A DNA stretch of 64,000 nt from assembly GCA_025928545.1 (NCBI GenBank), contig JAICJH010000021.1, positions 26,136 to 90,135 on the forward strand, in the 5' to 3' direction. Positions within the stretch are counted from its first letter, which is position 1. Every line of letters begins with the position of its first letter. The stretch is from Bryobacteraceae bacterium (lineage in GTDB: Bacteria; Acidobacteriota; Terriglobia; Bryobacterales; Bryobacteraceae). A program made the translations under genes and the position numbers. This document shows, piece by piece, positions 52,564 through 61,800 of the stretch. Below the pieces are notes generated by a model. That model saw nothing but the letters and a program-made list of their open reading frames with translations, was not told the DNA's origin and searched no databases.

Positions 52564-55197
52564 ATGAAGCGCACGGTACCGATGTTCGGGATGTTTGTCG
52601 TGGGTTTGATTCTGGCCACGGGCGTAGCAACGCAGCCGGCAAAGTCTCAAAAAGCCGCGACGGTCAAAAAGGTCGTGGTGATTACCGACCCCACTCTGGA
52701 CGCGCGCTCCAGACACGGCGTCGGAAAACTGGAGGAGGCCTTGCGCGGCAAAGGCATCGCGGTTTCCGACGGCACCGGCCAACTCGCGGCTTCGGATTTT
52801 GTTGTTGTCGCAGGCATCGCATCCGGCCGCGGCCCCGCAGCGGCTGCGCTGGCTGAGATGCATGCACCCGCCCCCACTGGCGCGGAAGCCTTAACGGCTC
52901 GGAAGGGTGCAATGTACCGGGGCAAGCCCGCCATCGTGCTGGCCGGCGCCGATGGAACCGGCCTGATGTATGCCGCGCTCGACCTCGCCGAGCGAGTGAG
53001 ATGGACTCCGGCTGGCGGCAATCCGTTCCAGTTCGCCCGCGATACTTCCGAGAAACCTTATCTCAAGGATCGCGGTGTGGTGGCTTTCACAATGAACCGG
53101 GCGTACTTTGAGAGCCATCTTCACGACGAGCAGTTCTGGATTCGCTACTTCGACATGCTCGCGGAAGACCGCATCAATCAATTTGTACTGACGTTCGGAT
53201 ACGAAGACGGCGGCTACATGGCGCCTCTTTATCCTTACTTCTTCGACGTCGACGGCTTCCCCGATGTGAAGGTCGTCGGACTCACGCCTGAGCAGCAGAA
53301 GCAAAACCTCGATTCCTTTAAAGCCATGCTTCGCCTGGCTACCGAACGAGGAATTCGTGTGAAGCCCGGCATCTGGGAACACATCTATCGCGGAGGTGGA
53401 CAGAGAGGCGCTATCTCCTGGACCTCGGACGGCTCCAAACCGTTCCCCGGGGTCGTGTGGGGTCTCAACGCTCAGAATGTTGCGCCTTACACAGAAGCGG
53501 CCTTGAAAAAGTTCTACGCCGTTCTCCCTGAAGTCAGCGAGACGCAATTTCGCATGCACAATGAGTCCGGCCTGCTCAACAGCGAGATCGAACCCTTCTG
53601 GCATGACATCTTCGGGTTCTTCAGCAGCAGCCAGAAGAACATCACCCTGGAACTGCGCGCCAAGGGTCTCCCGAAGACGGTTATCAAGGATGCGCAATCG
53701 AAGGGTCTCTCCATCCAGCTGGATACGAAGATCTGGATGGAACAGATGGGTCTGCCGTACCACCCGACGCACATCAACAAGGAGAATCAGCAGGAGGCCC
53801 GGCATGGCTACGCCGATCTGCTCGAGTATCCGAAGACCTACAACATGAACTGGGCGCTCTGGAACGGCGGCACACAGCGCCTGCTGCAATGGGCGGATCC
53901 GGATTACGCGAAGCGAATGACAGTCAATGCACGCCTGTACGACGGCGCGGCCGGAGGTCTTACGGTCACCGAAATGGAAGCGACCAAAATGATCGGCGAG
54001 CCGCCGGACGTGCGGCCCCACGACTACCTGAATCCCAAATACAAATACTTCGACTACGAGTTCGAACGCTACTGGGCCTTTTTCAAGGTCTGGGGACGGC
54101 TCATGTACAATCCACAGGCGACGTCCGACGTCTGGACGCAAGGCTACGTACAGCGCTTCGGAGCCGAAGCCGCTCCGCATCTCATGAAGGCGCAGCAGCT
54201 TTCGAGCCGCGTGCTTCCGAGAATCGTTGCCGCCAGCTATCCGTACCGCATGTTCCCCACTACGCTCGGCTGGCCTGAAATGCAGCACATGGGAAGCCTG
54301 CCCCAGTTCGCGCAGCAGGAAGAAGGCAGCGACACCGCGCAGTTCGAAAACCTGCATGACGAGGCGGCGAGTATCATCGCCGGAACAGACACCGCCATGC
54401 GCCGTCCCGAAGAGACCAGCCGCTGGTTTGCACGGACGTCCGATGCGATTCTGGCCGAAACCTCGGCGGCGGAAAAGAGTCTCGCTGGCCGACCCGCGAG
54501 CAATGAATTCAGGTCCTCAATCGCGGATGCGAAGATACTTGCCGCGCTCGCCCGATATCACTCCTGGCGTCAGCTGGGAGGCGTGAATTACAACCTGTAC
54601 AAACAGGCCGGCAGTCTCGCCGCTTTTGACGACGCTATCGCCGATGAACGCAAGGCCATTCAGTCCTGGCATGAGATGGTGGATGCCGCGGGTGACTTCT
54701 ACATTGACGACATGGCGTTCGGCGCCATCGGCAGAGCGTTTCCCCGGCATTGGAAAGACGAACTCAAGGGGCTCGACGCGGAGTTCAATCAGTTGCTGGC
54801 AGAACGCCAGGCCGCAACCGCAAAGGCCGACGCCAAATCTGTTGTCATTCCGAAGCGCGATCCCGACCCGAAATTGCCGGTCGTGACTTTCATTCCCGCC
54901 GCGACAGCGATGCCCGGCCAGGACGTTATCGTGAAGGCCAAAGTAGCGGCTCCGGTCGCGCTCAAGTGGATCCGCCTTCGTTACCGGCACGTCAATCAGA
55001 AGGAAGACTTCGGGACTTCCGATATGAAGCTCGATTCCAAAACCGGGCTGTATGCCGCCAGTATTCCAGGCTCTTACGTGACCACCCAATGGGATCTCAT
55101 GTATTACCTCGAGATCGTCGACATCCATGGCGACGGGAGGATTTATCCCGATCTGGAAGTGGAGACCCCGTACGTCCTGCTGAGCGTAAAACGCTAG
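52564..55197 (+). CDS. Secreted alpha-glucuronidase-like glycoside hydrolase, second gene
   Basis: An 877-residue exported relative of the 50272 product, 27 bases downstream, so likely co-transcribed. N-terminal domain with GADGTGLMYAALDLAERV (matching GADANGAMYGALDLAEAV upstream); barrel with YFDMLAEDRINQFVLTFGYEDGGYMAPLYPYFFDVDGFPDV, RGIRVKPGIWEHIYRGGG, RMHNESGLLN and NMNWALWNGGTQRLLQWADPDYAKR; helical middle; and a C-terminal beta-sandwich (about 750-877; KAKVAAPVALKWIRLRYRHVN). ATG 52564 follows GGAGGG; the TTG one codon upstream is less likely. The distinct C-terminal domain may bind carbohydrate. Confidence 0.7.
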   Translation: MKRTVPMFGMFVVGLILATGVATQPAKSQKAATVKKVVVITDPTLDARSRHGVGKLEEALRGKGIAVSDGTGQLAASDFVVVAGIASGRGPAAAALAEMHAPAPTGAEALTARKGAMYRGKPAIVLAGADGTGLMYAALDLAERVRWTPAGGNPFQFARDTSEKPYLKDRGVVAFTMNRAYFESHLHDEQFWIRYFDMLAEDRINQFVLTFGYEDGGYMAPLYPYFFDVDGFPDVKVVGLTPEQQKQNLDSFKAMLRLATERGIRVKPGIWEHIYRGGGQRGAISWTSDGSKPFPGVVWGLNAQNVAPYTEAALKKFYAVLPEVSETQFRMHNESGLLNSEIEPFWHDIFGFFSSSQKNITLELRAKGLPKTVIKDAQSKGLSIQLDTKIWMEQMGLPYHPTHINKENQQEARHGYADLLEYPKTYNMNWALWNGGTQRLLQWADPDYAKRMTVNARLYDGAAGGLTVTEMEATKMIGEPPDVRPHDYLNPKYKYFDYEFERYWAFFKVWGRLMYNPQATSDVWTQGYVQRFGAEAAPHLMKAQQLSSRVLPRIVAASYPYRMFPTTLGWPEMQHMGSLPQFAQQEEGSDTAQFENLHDEAASIIAGTDTAMRRPEETSRWFARTSDAILAETSAAEKSLAGRPASNEFRSSIADAKILAALARYHSWRQLGGVNYNLYKQAGSLAAFDDAIADERKAIQSWHEMVDAAGDFYIDDMAFGAIGRAFPRHWKDELKGLDAEFNQLLAERQAATAKADAKSVVIPKRDPDPKLPVVTFIPAATAMPGQDVIVKAKVAAPVALKWIRLRYRHVNQKEDFGTSDMKLDSKTGLYAASIPGSYVTTQWDLMYYLEIVDIHGDGRIYPDLEVETPYVLLSVKR

Positions 55198-56030
55198 CCC
55201 GCGTTCTTCCTGAGGAACTTGATGCCTTCGAAGGCGATGGCTTCGGGCGATGTTTCAATGTCGCGCCAGATGCAGACGGCGGCGCTTAGTTTTCCTACGA
55301 AACCGAAGCTCTCGATCGTGAGCCAGCCGTCGTAGCCAATCTCGTGCAGTGCCGCGAAGAGTCTGTCCCACTGGAGATGGCCACTCCCTGGTATGCCTCG
55401 ATCGTTTTCGCAGGAGTGGATGTGCTTCAGATGGCGGCCAAGGGTTCGGATGGCATCGCCTAGATCCTTCTCTTCGATGTTGGCGTGGAAGGTGTCCAGC
55501 AAGACTCCGATGTTGGGGTCCGCGATCTCATCGCAGAGTGCCGCGCAGTCGGCGGCGGTGTTGAGGAAGTAAGTCTCGAAGCGATTCAACGGCTCGATCC
55601 CCAGGGTCATGCCGTATTCCTTCAGGACCGGTCCCGCAGCCTGGTAACCTTCGACAGCCCACTTCCATTCGTCCGTGGTTCGGCGACGGCCAGGGAGATA
55701 GCCGACCTGTGTATATAAAGGACCACCGACAAACTTAGCTCCGGTCTCGGCTGACACACGAATGCAGTCCTGGATGTGCTGCCTCGCTACCTGCCGCGCG
55801 GCGGCGTCGTCGCCGATCAGGCTTTGGCCGTCGGCGAAGATCGCGCAGACGGAGCATTCGAGGTCATTGGCCGCGAAGGCCTTTCGGACTTCGGCCTTCG
55901 GAAATTCGGCTGGCCGGAACATCGGGACCTGCACGCCGTCGAAGCCCGCCGCTTTGATGCGCGGGAGCAGGGCGAGGGTTTCCGGGCCAAACTCTTCGGC
56001 CCAGATGAAGGTGTTGACGCCGTATTTCAT
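55194..56030 (-). CDS. TIM-barrel sugar epimerase (tagatose 3-epimerase-like)
   Basis: A 278-residue cytoplasmic-type protein (no signal) of the D-tagatose/D-psicose 3-epimerase branch of the AP-endonuclease-2 superfamily. Metal-site residues are visible in order: Glu in GIEPLNRFETYF, Asp and His in GVLLDTFHANIEE, His in HIHSCENDRGIPGSGH and Glu in LTIESFG. These enzymes epimerise free ketoses, or act on 3-keto sugars released from glycosides. It is the last gene of the five-gene minus-strand unit and overlaps the convergent hydrolase by 4 bases. Pairing with a Gfo/Idh/MocA oxidoreductase is typical of oxidative sugar routes. Confidence 0.85.
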   Translation of the reverse strand: MKYGVNTFIWAEEFGPETLALLPRIKAAGFDGVQVPMFRPAEFPKAEVRKAFAANDLECSVCAIFADGQSLIGDDAAARQVARQHIQDCIRVSAETGAKFVGGPLYTQVGYLPGRRRTTDEWKWAVEGYQAAGPVLKEYGMTLGIEPLNRFETYFLNTAADCAALCDEIADPNIGVLLDTFHANIEEKDLGDAIRTLGRHLKHIHSCENDRGIPGSGHLQWDRLFAALHEIGYDGWLTIESFGFVGKLSAAVCIWRDIETSPEAIAFEGIKFLRKNAG

Positions 56031-56036
56031 GGTCCG

Positions 56037-57149
56037 CTAGTGTCCCGTTCGGAAGTCGGGGAGCTTGACGATCTCGCCCCCCCGCATAGCCGACTCGTGC
56101 GCGGAGATGCCGGCGCAGGTCCAGTTGACGGATTGATAGACATCCGGGAATGACGGGCGGCCTTCGATGATGCTCGAAACGAATTCGTGCACCAGATGGG
56201 GATGCGAACCGCCGTGTCCCCCGCCCTGTGTGAAGGAGAGGTGGGCGTTGCCTTCGTCGTAAACGCCCTTCGTGGTGAAGCGCTGGATCTCTTTCGGGAG
56301 GAGCTTGGCGTAATCGGGAATAGTGACGCGCTCGGGCTTTTCCCCGTGATGGATCACGCACTGTTCGTTCTCGATCAGGGTCCACTCGAAAGCGAGCTTG
56401 TCGCCATAGACATCGAGGCTCTCAATGTATTGGCGGGCGGTTTCAAACAGGGAGCGCGTGACTTCGAAGGCGAGTTGCTGGTTGCGAACTTTGAAGAGGG
56501 CACTTTCCACCGCGAAGGGCGAGCCATACTTCGCGATCAGCCTGTCTTCAATGCGGCCGGAACCGAAACACGCAACGTGTTCCGCCTCGCCGCGCACAAG
56601 TGCGAGACAGGGGCTGACGGCGTGCGTAGCGTAGTGCATGGGAGGCAGGCCTTCCCAGTAACCGGGCCAGCCGGCCATTTCCTGCTGGTGGCAACCGCGC
56701 ATGAACTGAATGCGACCGAGACGGCCGGTGTCGCGCAGTTCGCGAACATAGAGGAATTCGCGGGTGTAGATGGCGGTCTCCATCATCATGTAATTCTTCT
56801 TCGCCGCGTTGGCCGCATTGACGATTTGCTGGCAGTCTTCCTCGGTGGTAGCCGCGGGAACTGTACATGCGACATGCTTGCCGGCCTTGAGGGCTGCGAT
56901 GCTCTGGGGGGCGTGCAGGTGGATCGGCGAATTGATATGGACCGCGTCAACGGCGGGATCCTGAATCAGCTCCTCGAAACTGTCATAGCGCGTCGCGACC
57001 TTGTACTGATCGCCGACTTCGGCCAGCTTGTCTTTGGAGCGCTGGCAGACGGCGTACATGTTGGTGTTCGGGTGGTTCTGGTAGATCGGGATGAACTCTT
57101 TGCCGAAGCCAAGTCCTACAATCGCGATGTTCAGTTTCTGCTGACTCAT
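56037..57149 (-). CDS. Gfo/Idh/MocA-family oxidoreductase
   Basis: A 370-residue NAD(P)-dependent oxidoreductase: Rossmann start KLNIAIVGLGFGKEFIPIYQNHPN, then VDAVHINSPIHLHAPQSIAALKAGKHVACTVPAATTEEDC. The usual EKP motif (lysine in the active site) reads TVP here, a variant seen in a subgroup of this family. C-terminal alpha/beta domain with GGSHPHLVHEFVSSIIEGRPSFPDVYQSVNWT. ATG 57149 is preferred because the longer frame has a non-family leader; AGGACG lies upstream. Six bases separate it from the epimerase. Likely substrate: a sugar or glycoside hydroxyl. Confidence 0.9.
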   Translation of the reverse strand: MSQQKLNIAIVGLGFGKEFIPIYQNHPNTNMYAVCQRSKDKLAEVGDQYKVATRYDSFEELIQDPAVDAVHINSPIHLHAPQSIAALKAGKHVACTVPAATTEEDCQQIVNAANAAKKNYMMMETAIYTREFLYVRELRDTGRLGRIQFMRGCHQQEMAGWPGYWEGLPPMHYATHAVSPCLALVRGEAEHVACFGSGRIEDRLIAKYGSPFAVESALFKVRNQQLAFEVTRSLFETARQYIESLDVYGDKLAFEWTLIENEQCVIHHGEKPERVTIPDYAKLLPKEIQRFTTKGVYDEGNAHLSFTQGGGHGGSHPHLVHEFVSSIIEGRPSFPDVYQSVNWTCAGISAHESAMRGGEIVKLPDFRTGH

Positions 57150-57171
57150 GGTTAGTCGTCCTGTGATGTGA

Positions 57172-58167
57172 TTACTGCGGGCCGCGGCCACCACGGCCAC
57201 TGCCGCCGCCGGCTCCTCGGCCAGGGCCAGCGGGAGCGGTGAGTGCATTCAGTCCATTCTTATACGAAGGATCGAGCGCCGCGATGTTGGGCCTGTAAGC
57301 GACCGTCTGGGCTGTGGGGAAATCGGCGGGAACTTTCTGGGTGACTTTGCCGGTAGCGGCCCATTCCGTGCCGCGCTGGAACGTGACCAGCCAGTCGACG
57401 GAACTCATCGCATTGGCATCATGTCCGGCGAGAGTATTGAACACGCGGCCCTTGCCGTAGTTCACGACGATCAGTTGCGGTTCATCGCGGCCGGTGCCCT
57501 GATTGGCGGGGTCGGAGAATGCCGAGGCGAGGACGGTCATGTTGGCGCCGGGTCCGCGCAGCTTGTTGTAGAGTTCATCGCCCTGATGCATCCAGGATTT
57601 CGGGAGACCTTTGGTGATGGGATGATTGGCGTCCTGAACGGTGACTACGTACGGGAGACGGCGGCCATGCGCGCCAGCGTTGCCCGGGGCGGTGTCGGAA
57701 ACCAGTTTGCCATCCTTCATAAACCAGAGCGGTCCGTCTTTATCGGTGCGTCCGCGAAAACCGCTCACGCCGATCATTTCGTTGAACTCTTTCCAGTTAG
57801 GGAAAGCGGTTTCCGCGGCATGGACGGTGACGAGGCCGCCGCCATTCTTGACGAAGGCTTCGAACGGCGCGCGGGCGGACTCGGGCCAGTCCTGGGCGTC
57901 GTAGTTGAGGACGATCACCTGGTACTTGCTGTAGTCCGGCTTGAAGTTGGCAAGCTCAGGATCGTTGGCCTTCGGCGCGGTGACGATGTCGGTCTGGAAG
58001 ATGCCGGCTTCGTCGAGTTCCTGTTTGAGGACAGCCGTGAGCGGGGGCCAGGGGTGGGCTCCGGCGCTATCGCCATCGAGGAGCATCACGCGAATCGGCG
58101 CGGCCTGGGATGGAGCGGCGAGCGTCAGGAGCGCTCCGCATGCGATTGCGAAGACAGTGGTTTTCAT
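57172..58167 (-). CDS. Exported ThuA-domain protein with Gly/Arg tail
   Basis: A 331-residue protein with a signal peptide (MKTTVFAIACGALLTLAAPSQA) and one ThuA domain (about 24-260): IRVMLLDGDSAGAHPWP, VIVLNYDAQDWPESARAPFEAFVKNGGGLVTVHAAETAF, GDELYNKLRG and VNYGKGRVFNTLAGHD. ThuA belongs to the glutamine-amidotransferase-like fold and is tied to trehalose/disaccharide use in rhizobia. The C-terminus is a Gly/Arg tract (GPGRGAGGGSGRGGRGPQ). The start is chosen by the clean signal peptide. It lies between the oxidoreductase and cupredoxin genes in the operon. Confidence 0.85.
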   Translation of the reverse strand: MKTTVFAIACGALLTLAAPSQAAPIRVMLLDGDSAGAHPWPPLTAVLKQELDEAGIFQTDIVTAPKANDPELANFKPDYSKYQVIVLNYDAQDWPESARAPFEAFVKNGGGLVTVHAAETAFPNWKEFNEMIGVSGFRGRTDKDGPLWFMKDGKLVSDTAPGNAGAHGRRLPYVVTVQDANHPITKGLPKSWMHQGDELYNKLRGPGANMTVLASAFSDPANQGTGRDEPQLIVVNYGKGRVFNTLAGHDANAMSSVDWLVTFQRGTEWAATGKVTQKVPADFPTAQTVAYRPNIAALDPSYKNGLNALTAPAGPGRGAGGGSGRGGRGPQ

Positions 58168-58175
58168 AGGTGGTC

Positions 58176-58880
58176 CTATTCGTCTTTGAAAGTGAAGTCG
58201 GCTTTGCCGCCGGCCTGCACCTTCATCGTTTGCGTGCCGAATTTTTCGTGCCAGGCTTCGAGCGTGTAATAGCCCGCCGGAAGGTCCTTGATGGTGAAGG
58301 CGCCGTCTTTGCCGGTGACCGCGTAGTACGGATTCTTCAGTACGTTGACGAACATGCGCATCCACGGATGCAGATGGCAGATCACGAGCATGCCGATTTC
58401 TTCCTGCGGGAAGGTCTGGGTCATGGGGCCCATGCCCTTCTTCTGCGAGACCATCCATTCCTTGTTGACCTCGGCCATGGCCTGAATGTGGTGGTCGGTG
58501 TCGTCGCTGTTGGAGAACTCGATGGGCTGGTTCACCATGGCGACAACGACGTGCGGCGTGTAAATACAGGCCTTCTGATCGACCTTCACAGGCGTCGTCG
58601 GGGTGGCCGGGACATTGGCCGCGGGCAGGCCCGCTTTCACATAGACGAGCACGTTCTGGAGGCCGCCATCGGAGTTGACGAGCGCTTCTTCGGATGTTAC
58701 CGGAGTAGTATGCTGCGCGGCGCAGACGGGGTCGGCATCCAGCTTCAGGACTCTGGCTTTGGGCGGCGTCCCGGAGAAAGTCACCTTTCCGGTTATGTTG
58801 CCACCAGCCTTGGGGGTCTGCGCGAGAAGGAGAATCGCGCCACCGACGAAGGCCGCTGCAATGAAAGTATTGCGCAGCAT
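58176..58880 (-). CDS. Exported cupredoxin-like protein with carboxypeptidase-regulatory fold
   Basis: A 234-residue secreted protein. Signal peptide about 1-21; beta-strands GNITGKVTFSGTPPKARVLKLDADPVCAAQH; a cupredoxin-like middle with His130 or His131 (TDHHIQAM) and Cys168-x2-His171-x2-Met174 in GMLVICHLHPWM, which matches a type 1 copper site; and a C-terminal carboxypeptidase-regulatory part (GKDGAFTIKDLPAGYYTLEAWHEKFG). Similar proteins are annotated methylamine-utilisation-like. Its ATG overlaps the stop of the upstream dehydrogenase by one base, so they are coupled. It probably carries electrons in the periplasm, as inference. Confidence 0.78.
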   Translation of the reverse strand: MLRNTFIAAAFVGGAILLLAQTPKAGGNITGKVTFSGTPPKARVLKLDADPVCAAQHTTPVTSEEALVNSDGGLQNVLVYVKAGLPAANVPATPTTPVKVDQKACIYTPHVVVAMVNQPIEFSNSDDTDHHIQAMAEVNKEWMVSQKKGMGPMTQTFPQEEIGMLVICHLHPWMRMFVNVLKNPYYAVTGKDGAFTIKDLPAGYYTLEAWHEKFGTQTMKVQAGGKADFTFKDE

Positions 58881-61800
58881 TACGGGGCCACCACGTGGAG
58901 GACGCCCCTCATGGTCTGCCAGTGACCGGGGAACGTGCATAAGAATGGGTAGTCGCCGGGGCGCGCGGGTGCGTAGAATTCGAGCGTGCCGGTTTTGTTG
59001 GTTTCCACGAGTTTCATCCAGAAGAGAATGTCGGGCGTGGACGGCAGATAGCTGTGTTCCTCGGCCAGCGGCACTTTCGCCATGGCTTCCACCTGCGCGC
59101 CAACGCGATCGATGGAACCGGGCTGGATGATGACGACGTTATGGAGCACGTCGCCATTGTTGGTCAGGGTGATGCGAATGGCATCGTTGGGTTTCGCGGT
59201 GATCGACGAGACGGTGTAGGTCATGGCCGACTGGTTGATGCTGATGGAGACTTCCTGGAAGGGTCCGACAACCGGACCACCACGCCCACGTCCGCCAGCG
59301 CCGCGGCCACCCTGAGGGGGAGCGGGGCGCACGATGGGGCCGACGATGTCTTCCACGTAAGCATGCAGGATTCCATCAGCCACTGGCACGATGGGGTCCG
59401 GCGGAATGACGGTACCGGCGCCCTGTTGGGTCTGGGTGGGGATGACGGCGGCAGGTTTGGGAGTCGTTTCTTCCTTCGCCGCCTTTGCGGCGTAGTCTTT
59501 GAAGGCCGCGTCGCCCATATCGGCGCGCATGGCCTTGAAGAAGCCTTCGCGGTTCTTCGCAGCGGCATCGTGAACGGCCATGTTCAGGAACTCATCGTTC
59601 TCGACGTCTTTGGCTTTACCGAGCTTGTACAGTTCGGCACCGATTTCATCGGAGGGCGGCAACTGCGTGAGGAAGAGGATGGCAGAGAGGCGCGTGTACG
59701 GGTCCTTGTCCTGTAGCATGCCGGCATCGCGCATCGCCTTCAGGGAGGCGGGGGTCGCGGGCAGAATCTGGAGGGCCGCTTTGCGAACTCCGGCGGCGGG
59801 GTTCTTCAAATCTGCGGCGAGGGTGGTGGTCACGGCGGGGTTGGAGCCGTTGGTGACACCGAGGCCTTCGAGCGTCCATAGTGCGTGGGTGGCACCGGCA
59901 TTGATGCCGATTTCATCGACTTTCGTGCTGGCTGCGAGCGAGGTCAACTGCGGAACCACATCTTTCTGACCGCGTTCCACGAGGAGGCGCTGGGCAGTGA
60001 GACGCCAGAACAAGTTGTCGTTTGAGAGAGCAGCGACGAGTTCGGCGGGCCGCTGTTTGCTGAGCGAGAGCGGCTTGTATTTCGGCGAGTTCTTATAGAC
60101 GACGCGATAGATGCGGCCGCGTGAGTGATCGCGCAACGGGTTTTCGTAGGCTCCGCCACGGCCGTTCTCAAAGCCGATGGGGGTCGGGTTGTGCTGCACG
60201 ATGAAGTTATAGAGGTCCGCAATCCAGACCTGTCCATCGGGTCCGACTTCGGTGAGCGAGGGCTCAAACCATTCGTCGGAACTGGCGAGCAAATTCCAGC
60301 CGTCCTTTTCCTTGTAACCGGCACCGTTCTTTTCGAGGATGGCGCGATGTACGACGCGGCCGGTGGGCTCATTCACAAAAGCGATGCGATTCCAGTAATC
60401 CTTTGGATAGGCGCGGGCGGCGTAGAGGTTGAAGCCATTGCCGGCGGTGAAGCCGCCCATCACGTCCACCTGACGGACGTTGTAGGTATCGGGCGCCATG
60501 TAATAATGGCCGTCGATCTTTTTGGAACCGGCACGCGCGGGGAGCCCTTTCACATCGGCTGAATAACGGGGAGGAATGCCGACATACACCGCGTGCGTGT
60601 TGTTGGCGGTGGAGCCGAACAGGTCAAAAGTTTCGGAGAAGCCGAGGCCCCAGGTATTGTTGCTGAAGGCACCCATGAATTCCATTTTGGTGCCATCCGG
60701 CCGCATGCGGAAGATGCCCTGCTGGAAGTTCATCGTCTTGCCGTCGGGCGTTTTGCCGTTGAAACCGCTGTAGCCGATGGAACCCCAGATGAAGTTATCG
60801 AAACCGTACTGGAGGTTGCCGATACCGGAGTGGGTGTCGCGCGTGCCCCAGCTATCCATCAGAACTTTTTTTACGTCGGCCTTGTCATCGCCATTGGTGT
60901 CCTGGAGGTAATAAAGATAGGGGGCAGCGCCGACGATGACTCCGCCGTTCCAGAATGTGAGGCCGGTGGGGATATTCAGGCCTTCGGCGAAGACGGTGAA
61001 CTTGTCGGCCTTGCCATCGCCGTCGGTGTCTTCGCAGATCTTGATGCGGTCTTTGCCGACATAGTTCTTGTCGGTGGGGAAATAGTCGTTGGGATAGTCG
61101 ACGGATTCGACGATCCAGAGACGGCCGCGCTCATCCCAGTTCATGGCGATGGGCTTGGTGATATCGGGTTCGGATGCGAACAGCTGCACTTCGAAACCGG
61201 GCGGCACCTGCATGGTCTTCATGGAAGCCTGGGGAGTGAGGGGCTCCTGATACTTCAGCGGCGGAACGCGCTTTTCGTAATTCGGAATGAAGACGCTCGG
61301 CTTGTAGCTGATGGAGGGCATGTCCAGTTTTTCCCATTGGTCGCGGAGAGCATCGCCGCCGGTCCAGAGAACAGCGCCGCGGATGAGCGCGGTGAACGAC
61401 GGGTCCTTCCAGGTTGTTTCATCGTGACCGAGCGCGGTGTAGAAGACGCGGCCTTTGCCTTCGTTGCGAACCCAGGAGACGGCTTCACGCGCGGCGCCTT
61501 CGGGGCGGTCCATCAGGACGGTGCGGTCGGCGGCGGCATCTTTGTTGACGTAGGGTTCGTCTTTGGTTTCGAAGGGCGTGAACTCGCGGAGGACGGGATG
61601 CTGCGATTGCGTCACGGCTGCTTTGAAGGTGGAGACGGGGCCGTGATGGTCGAGACGTCCACCGATCAGTTTGGCCCAGGCGGCGGAGTTCTTAAACATG
61701 TCCGACGCGGAGTGGATGGCGACAAGACCTTTGCCACCGCTGACGAAGGAGGTGATTGCGGTTTCCTGCGCGGGGGTCACGGTGGGGAAGTTGCCGTAGA

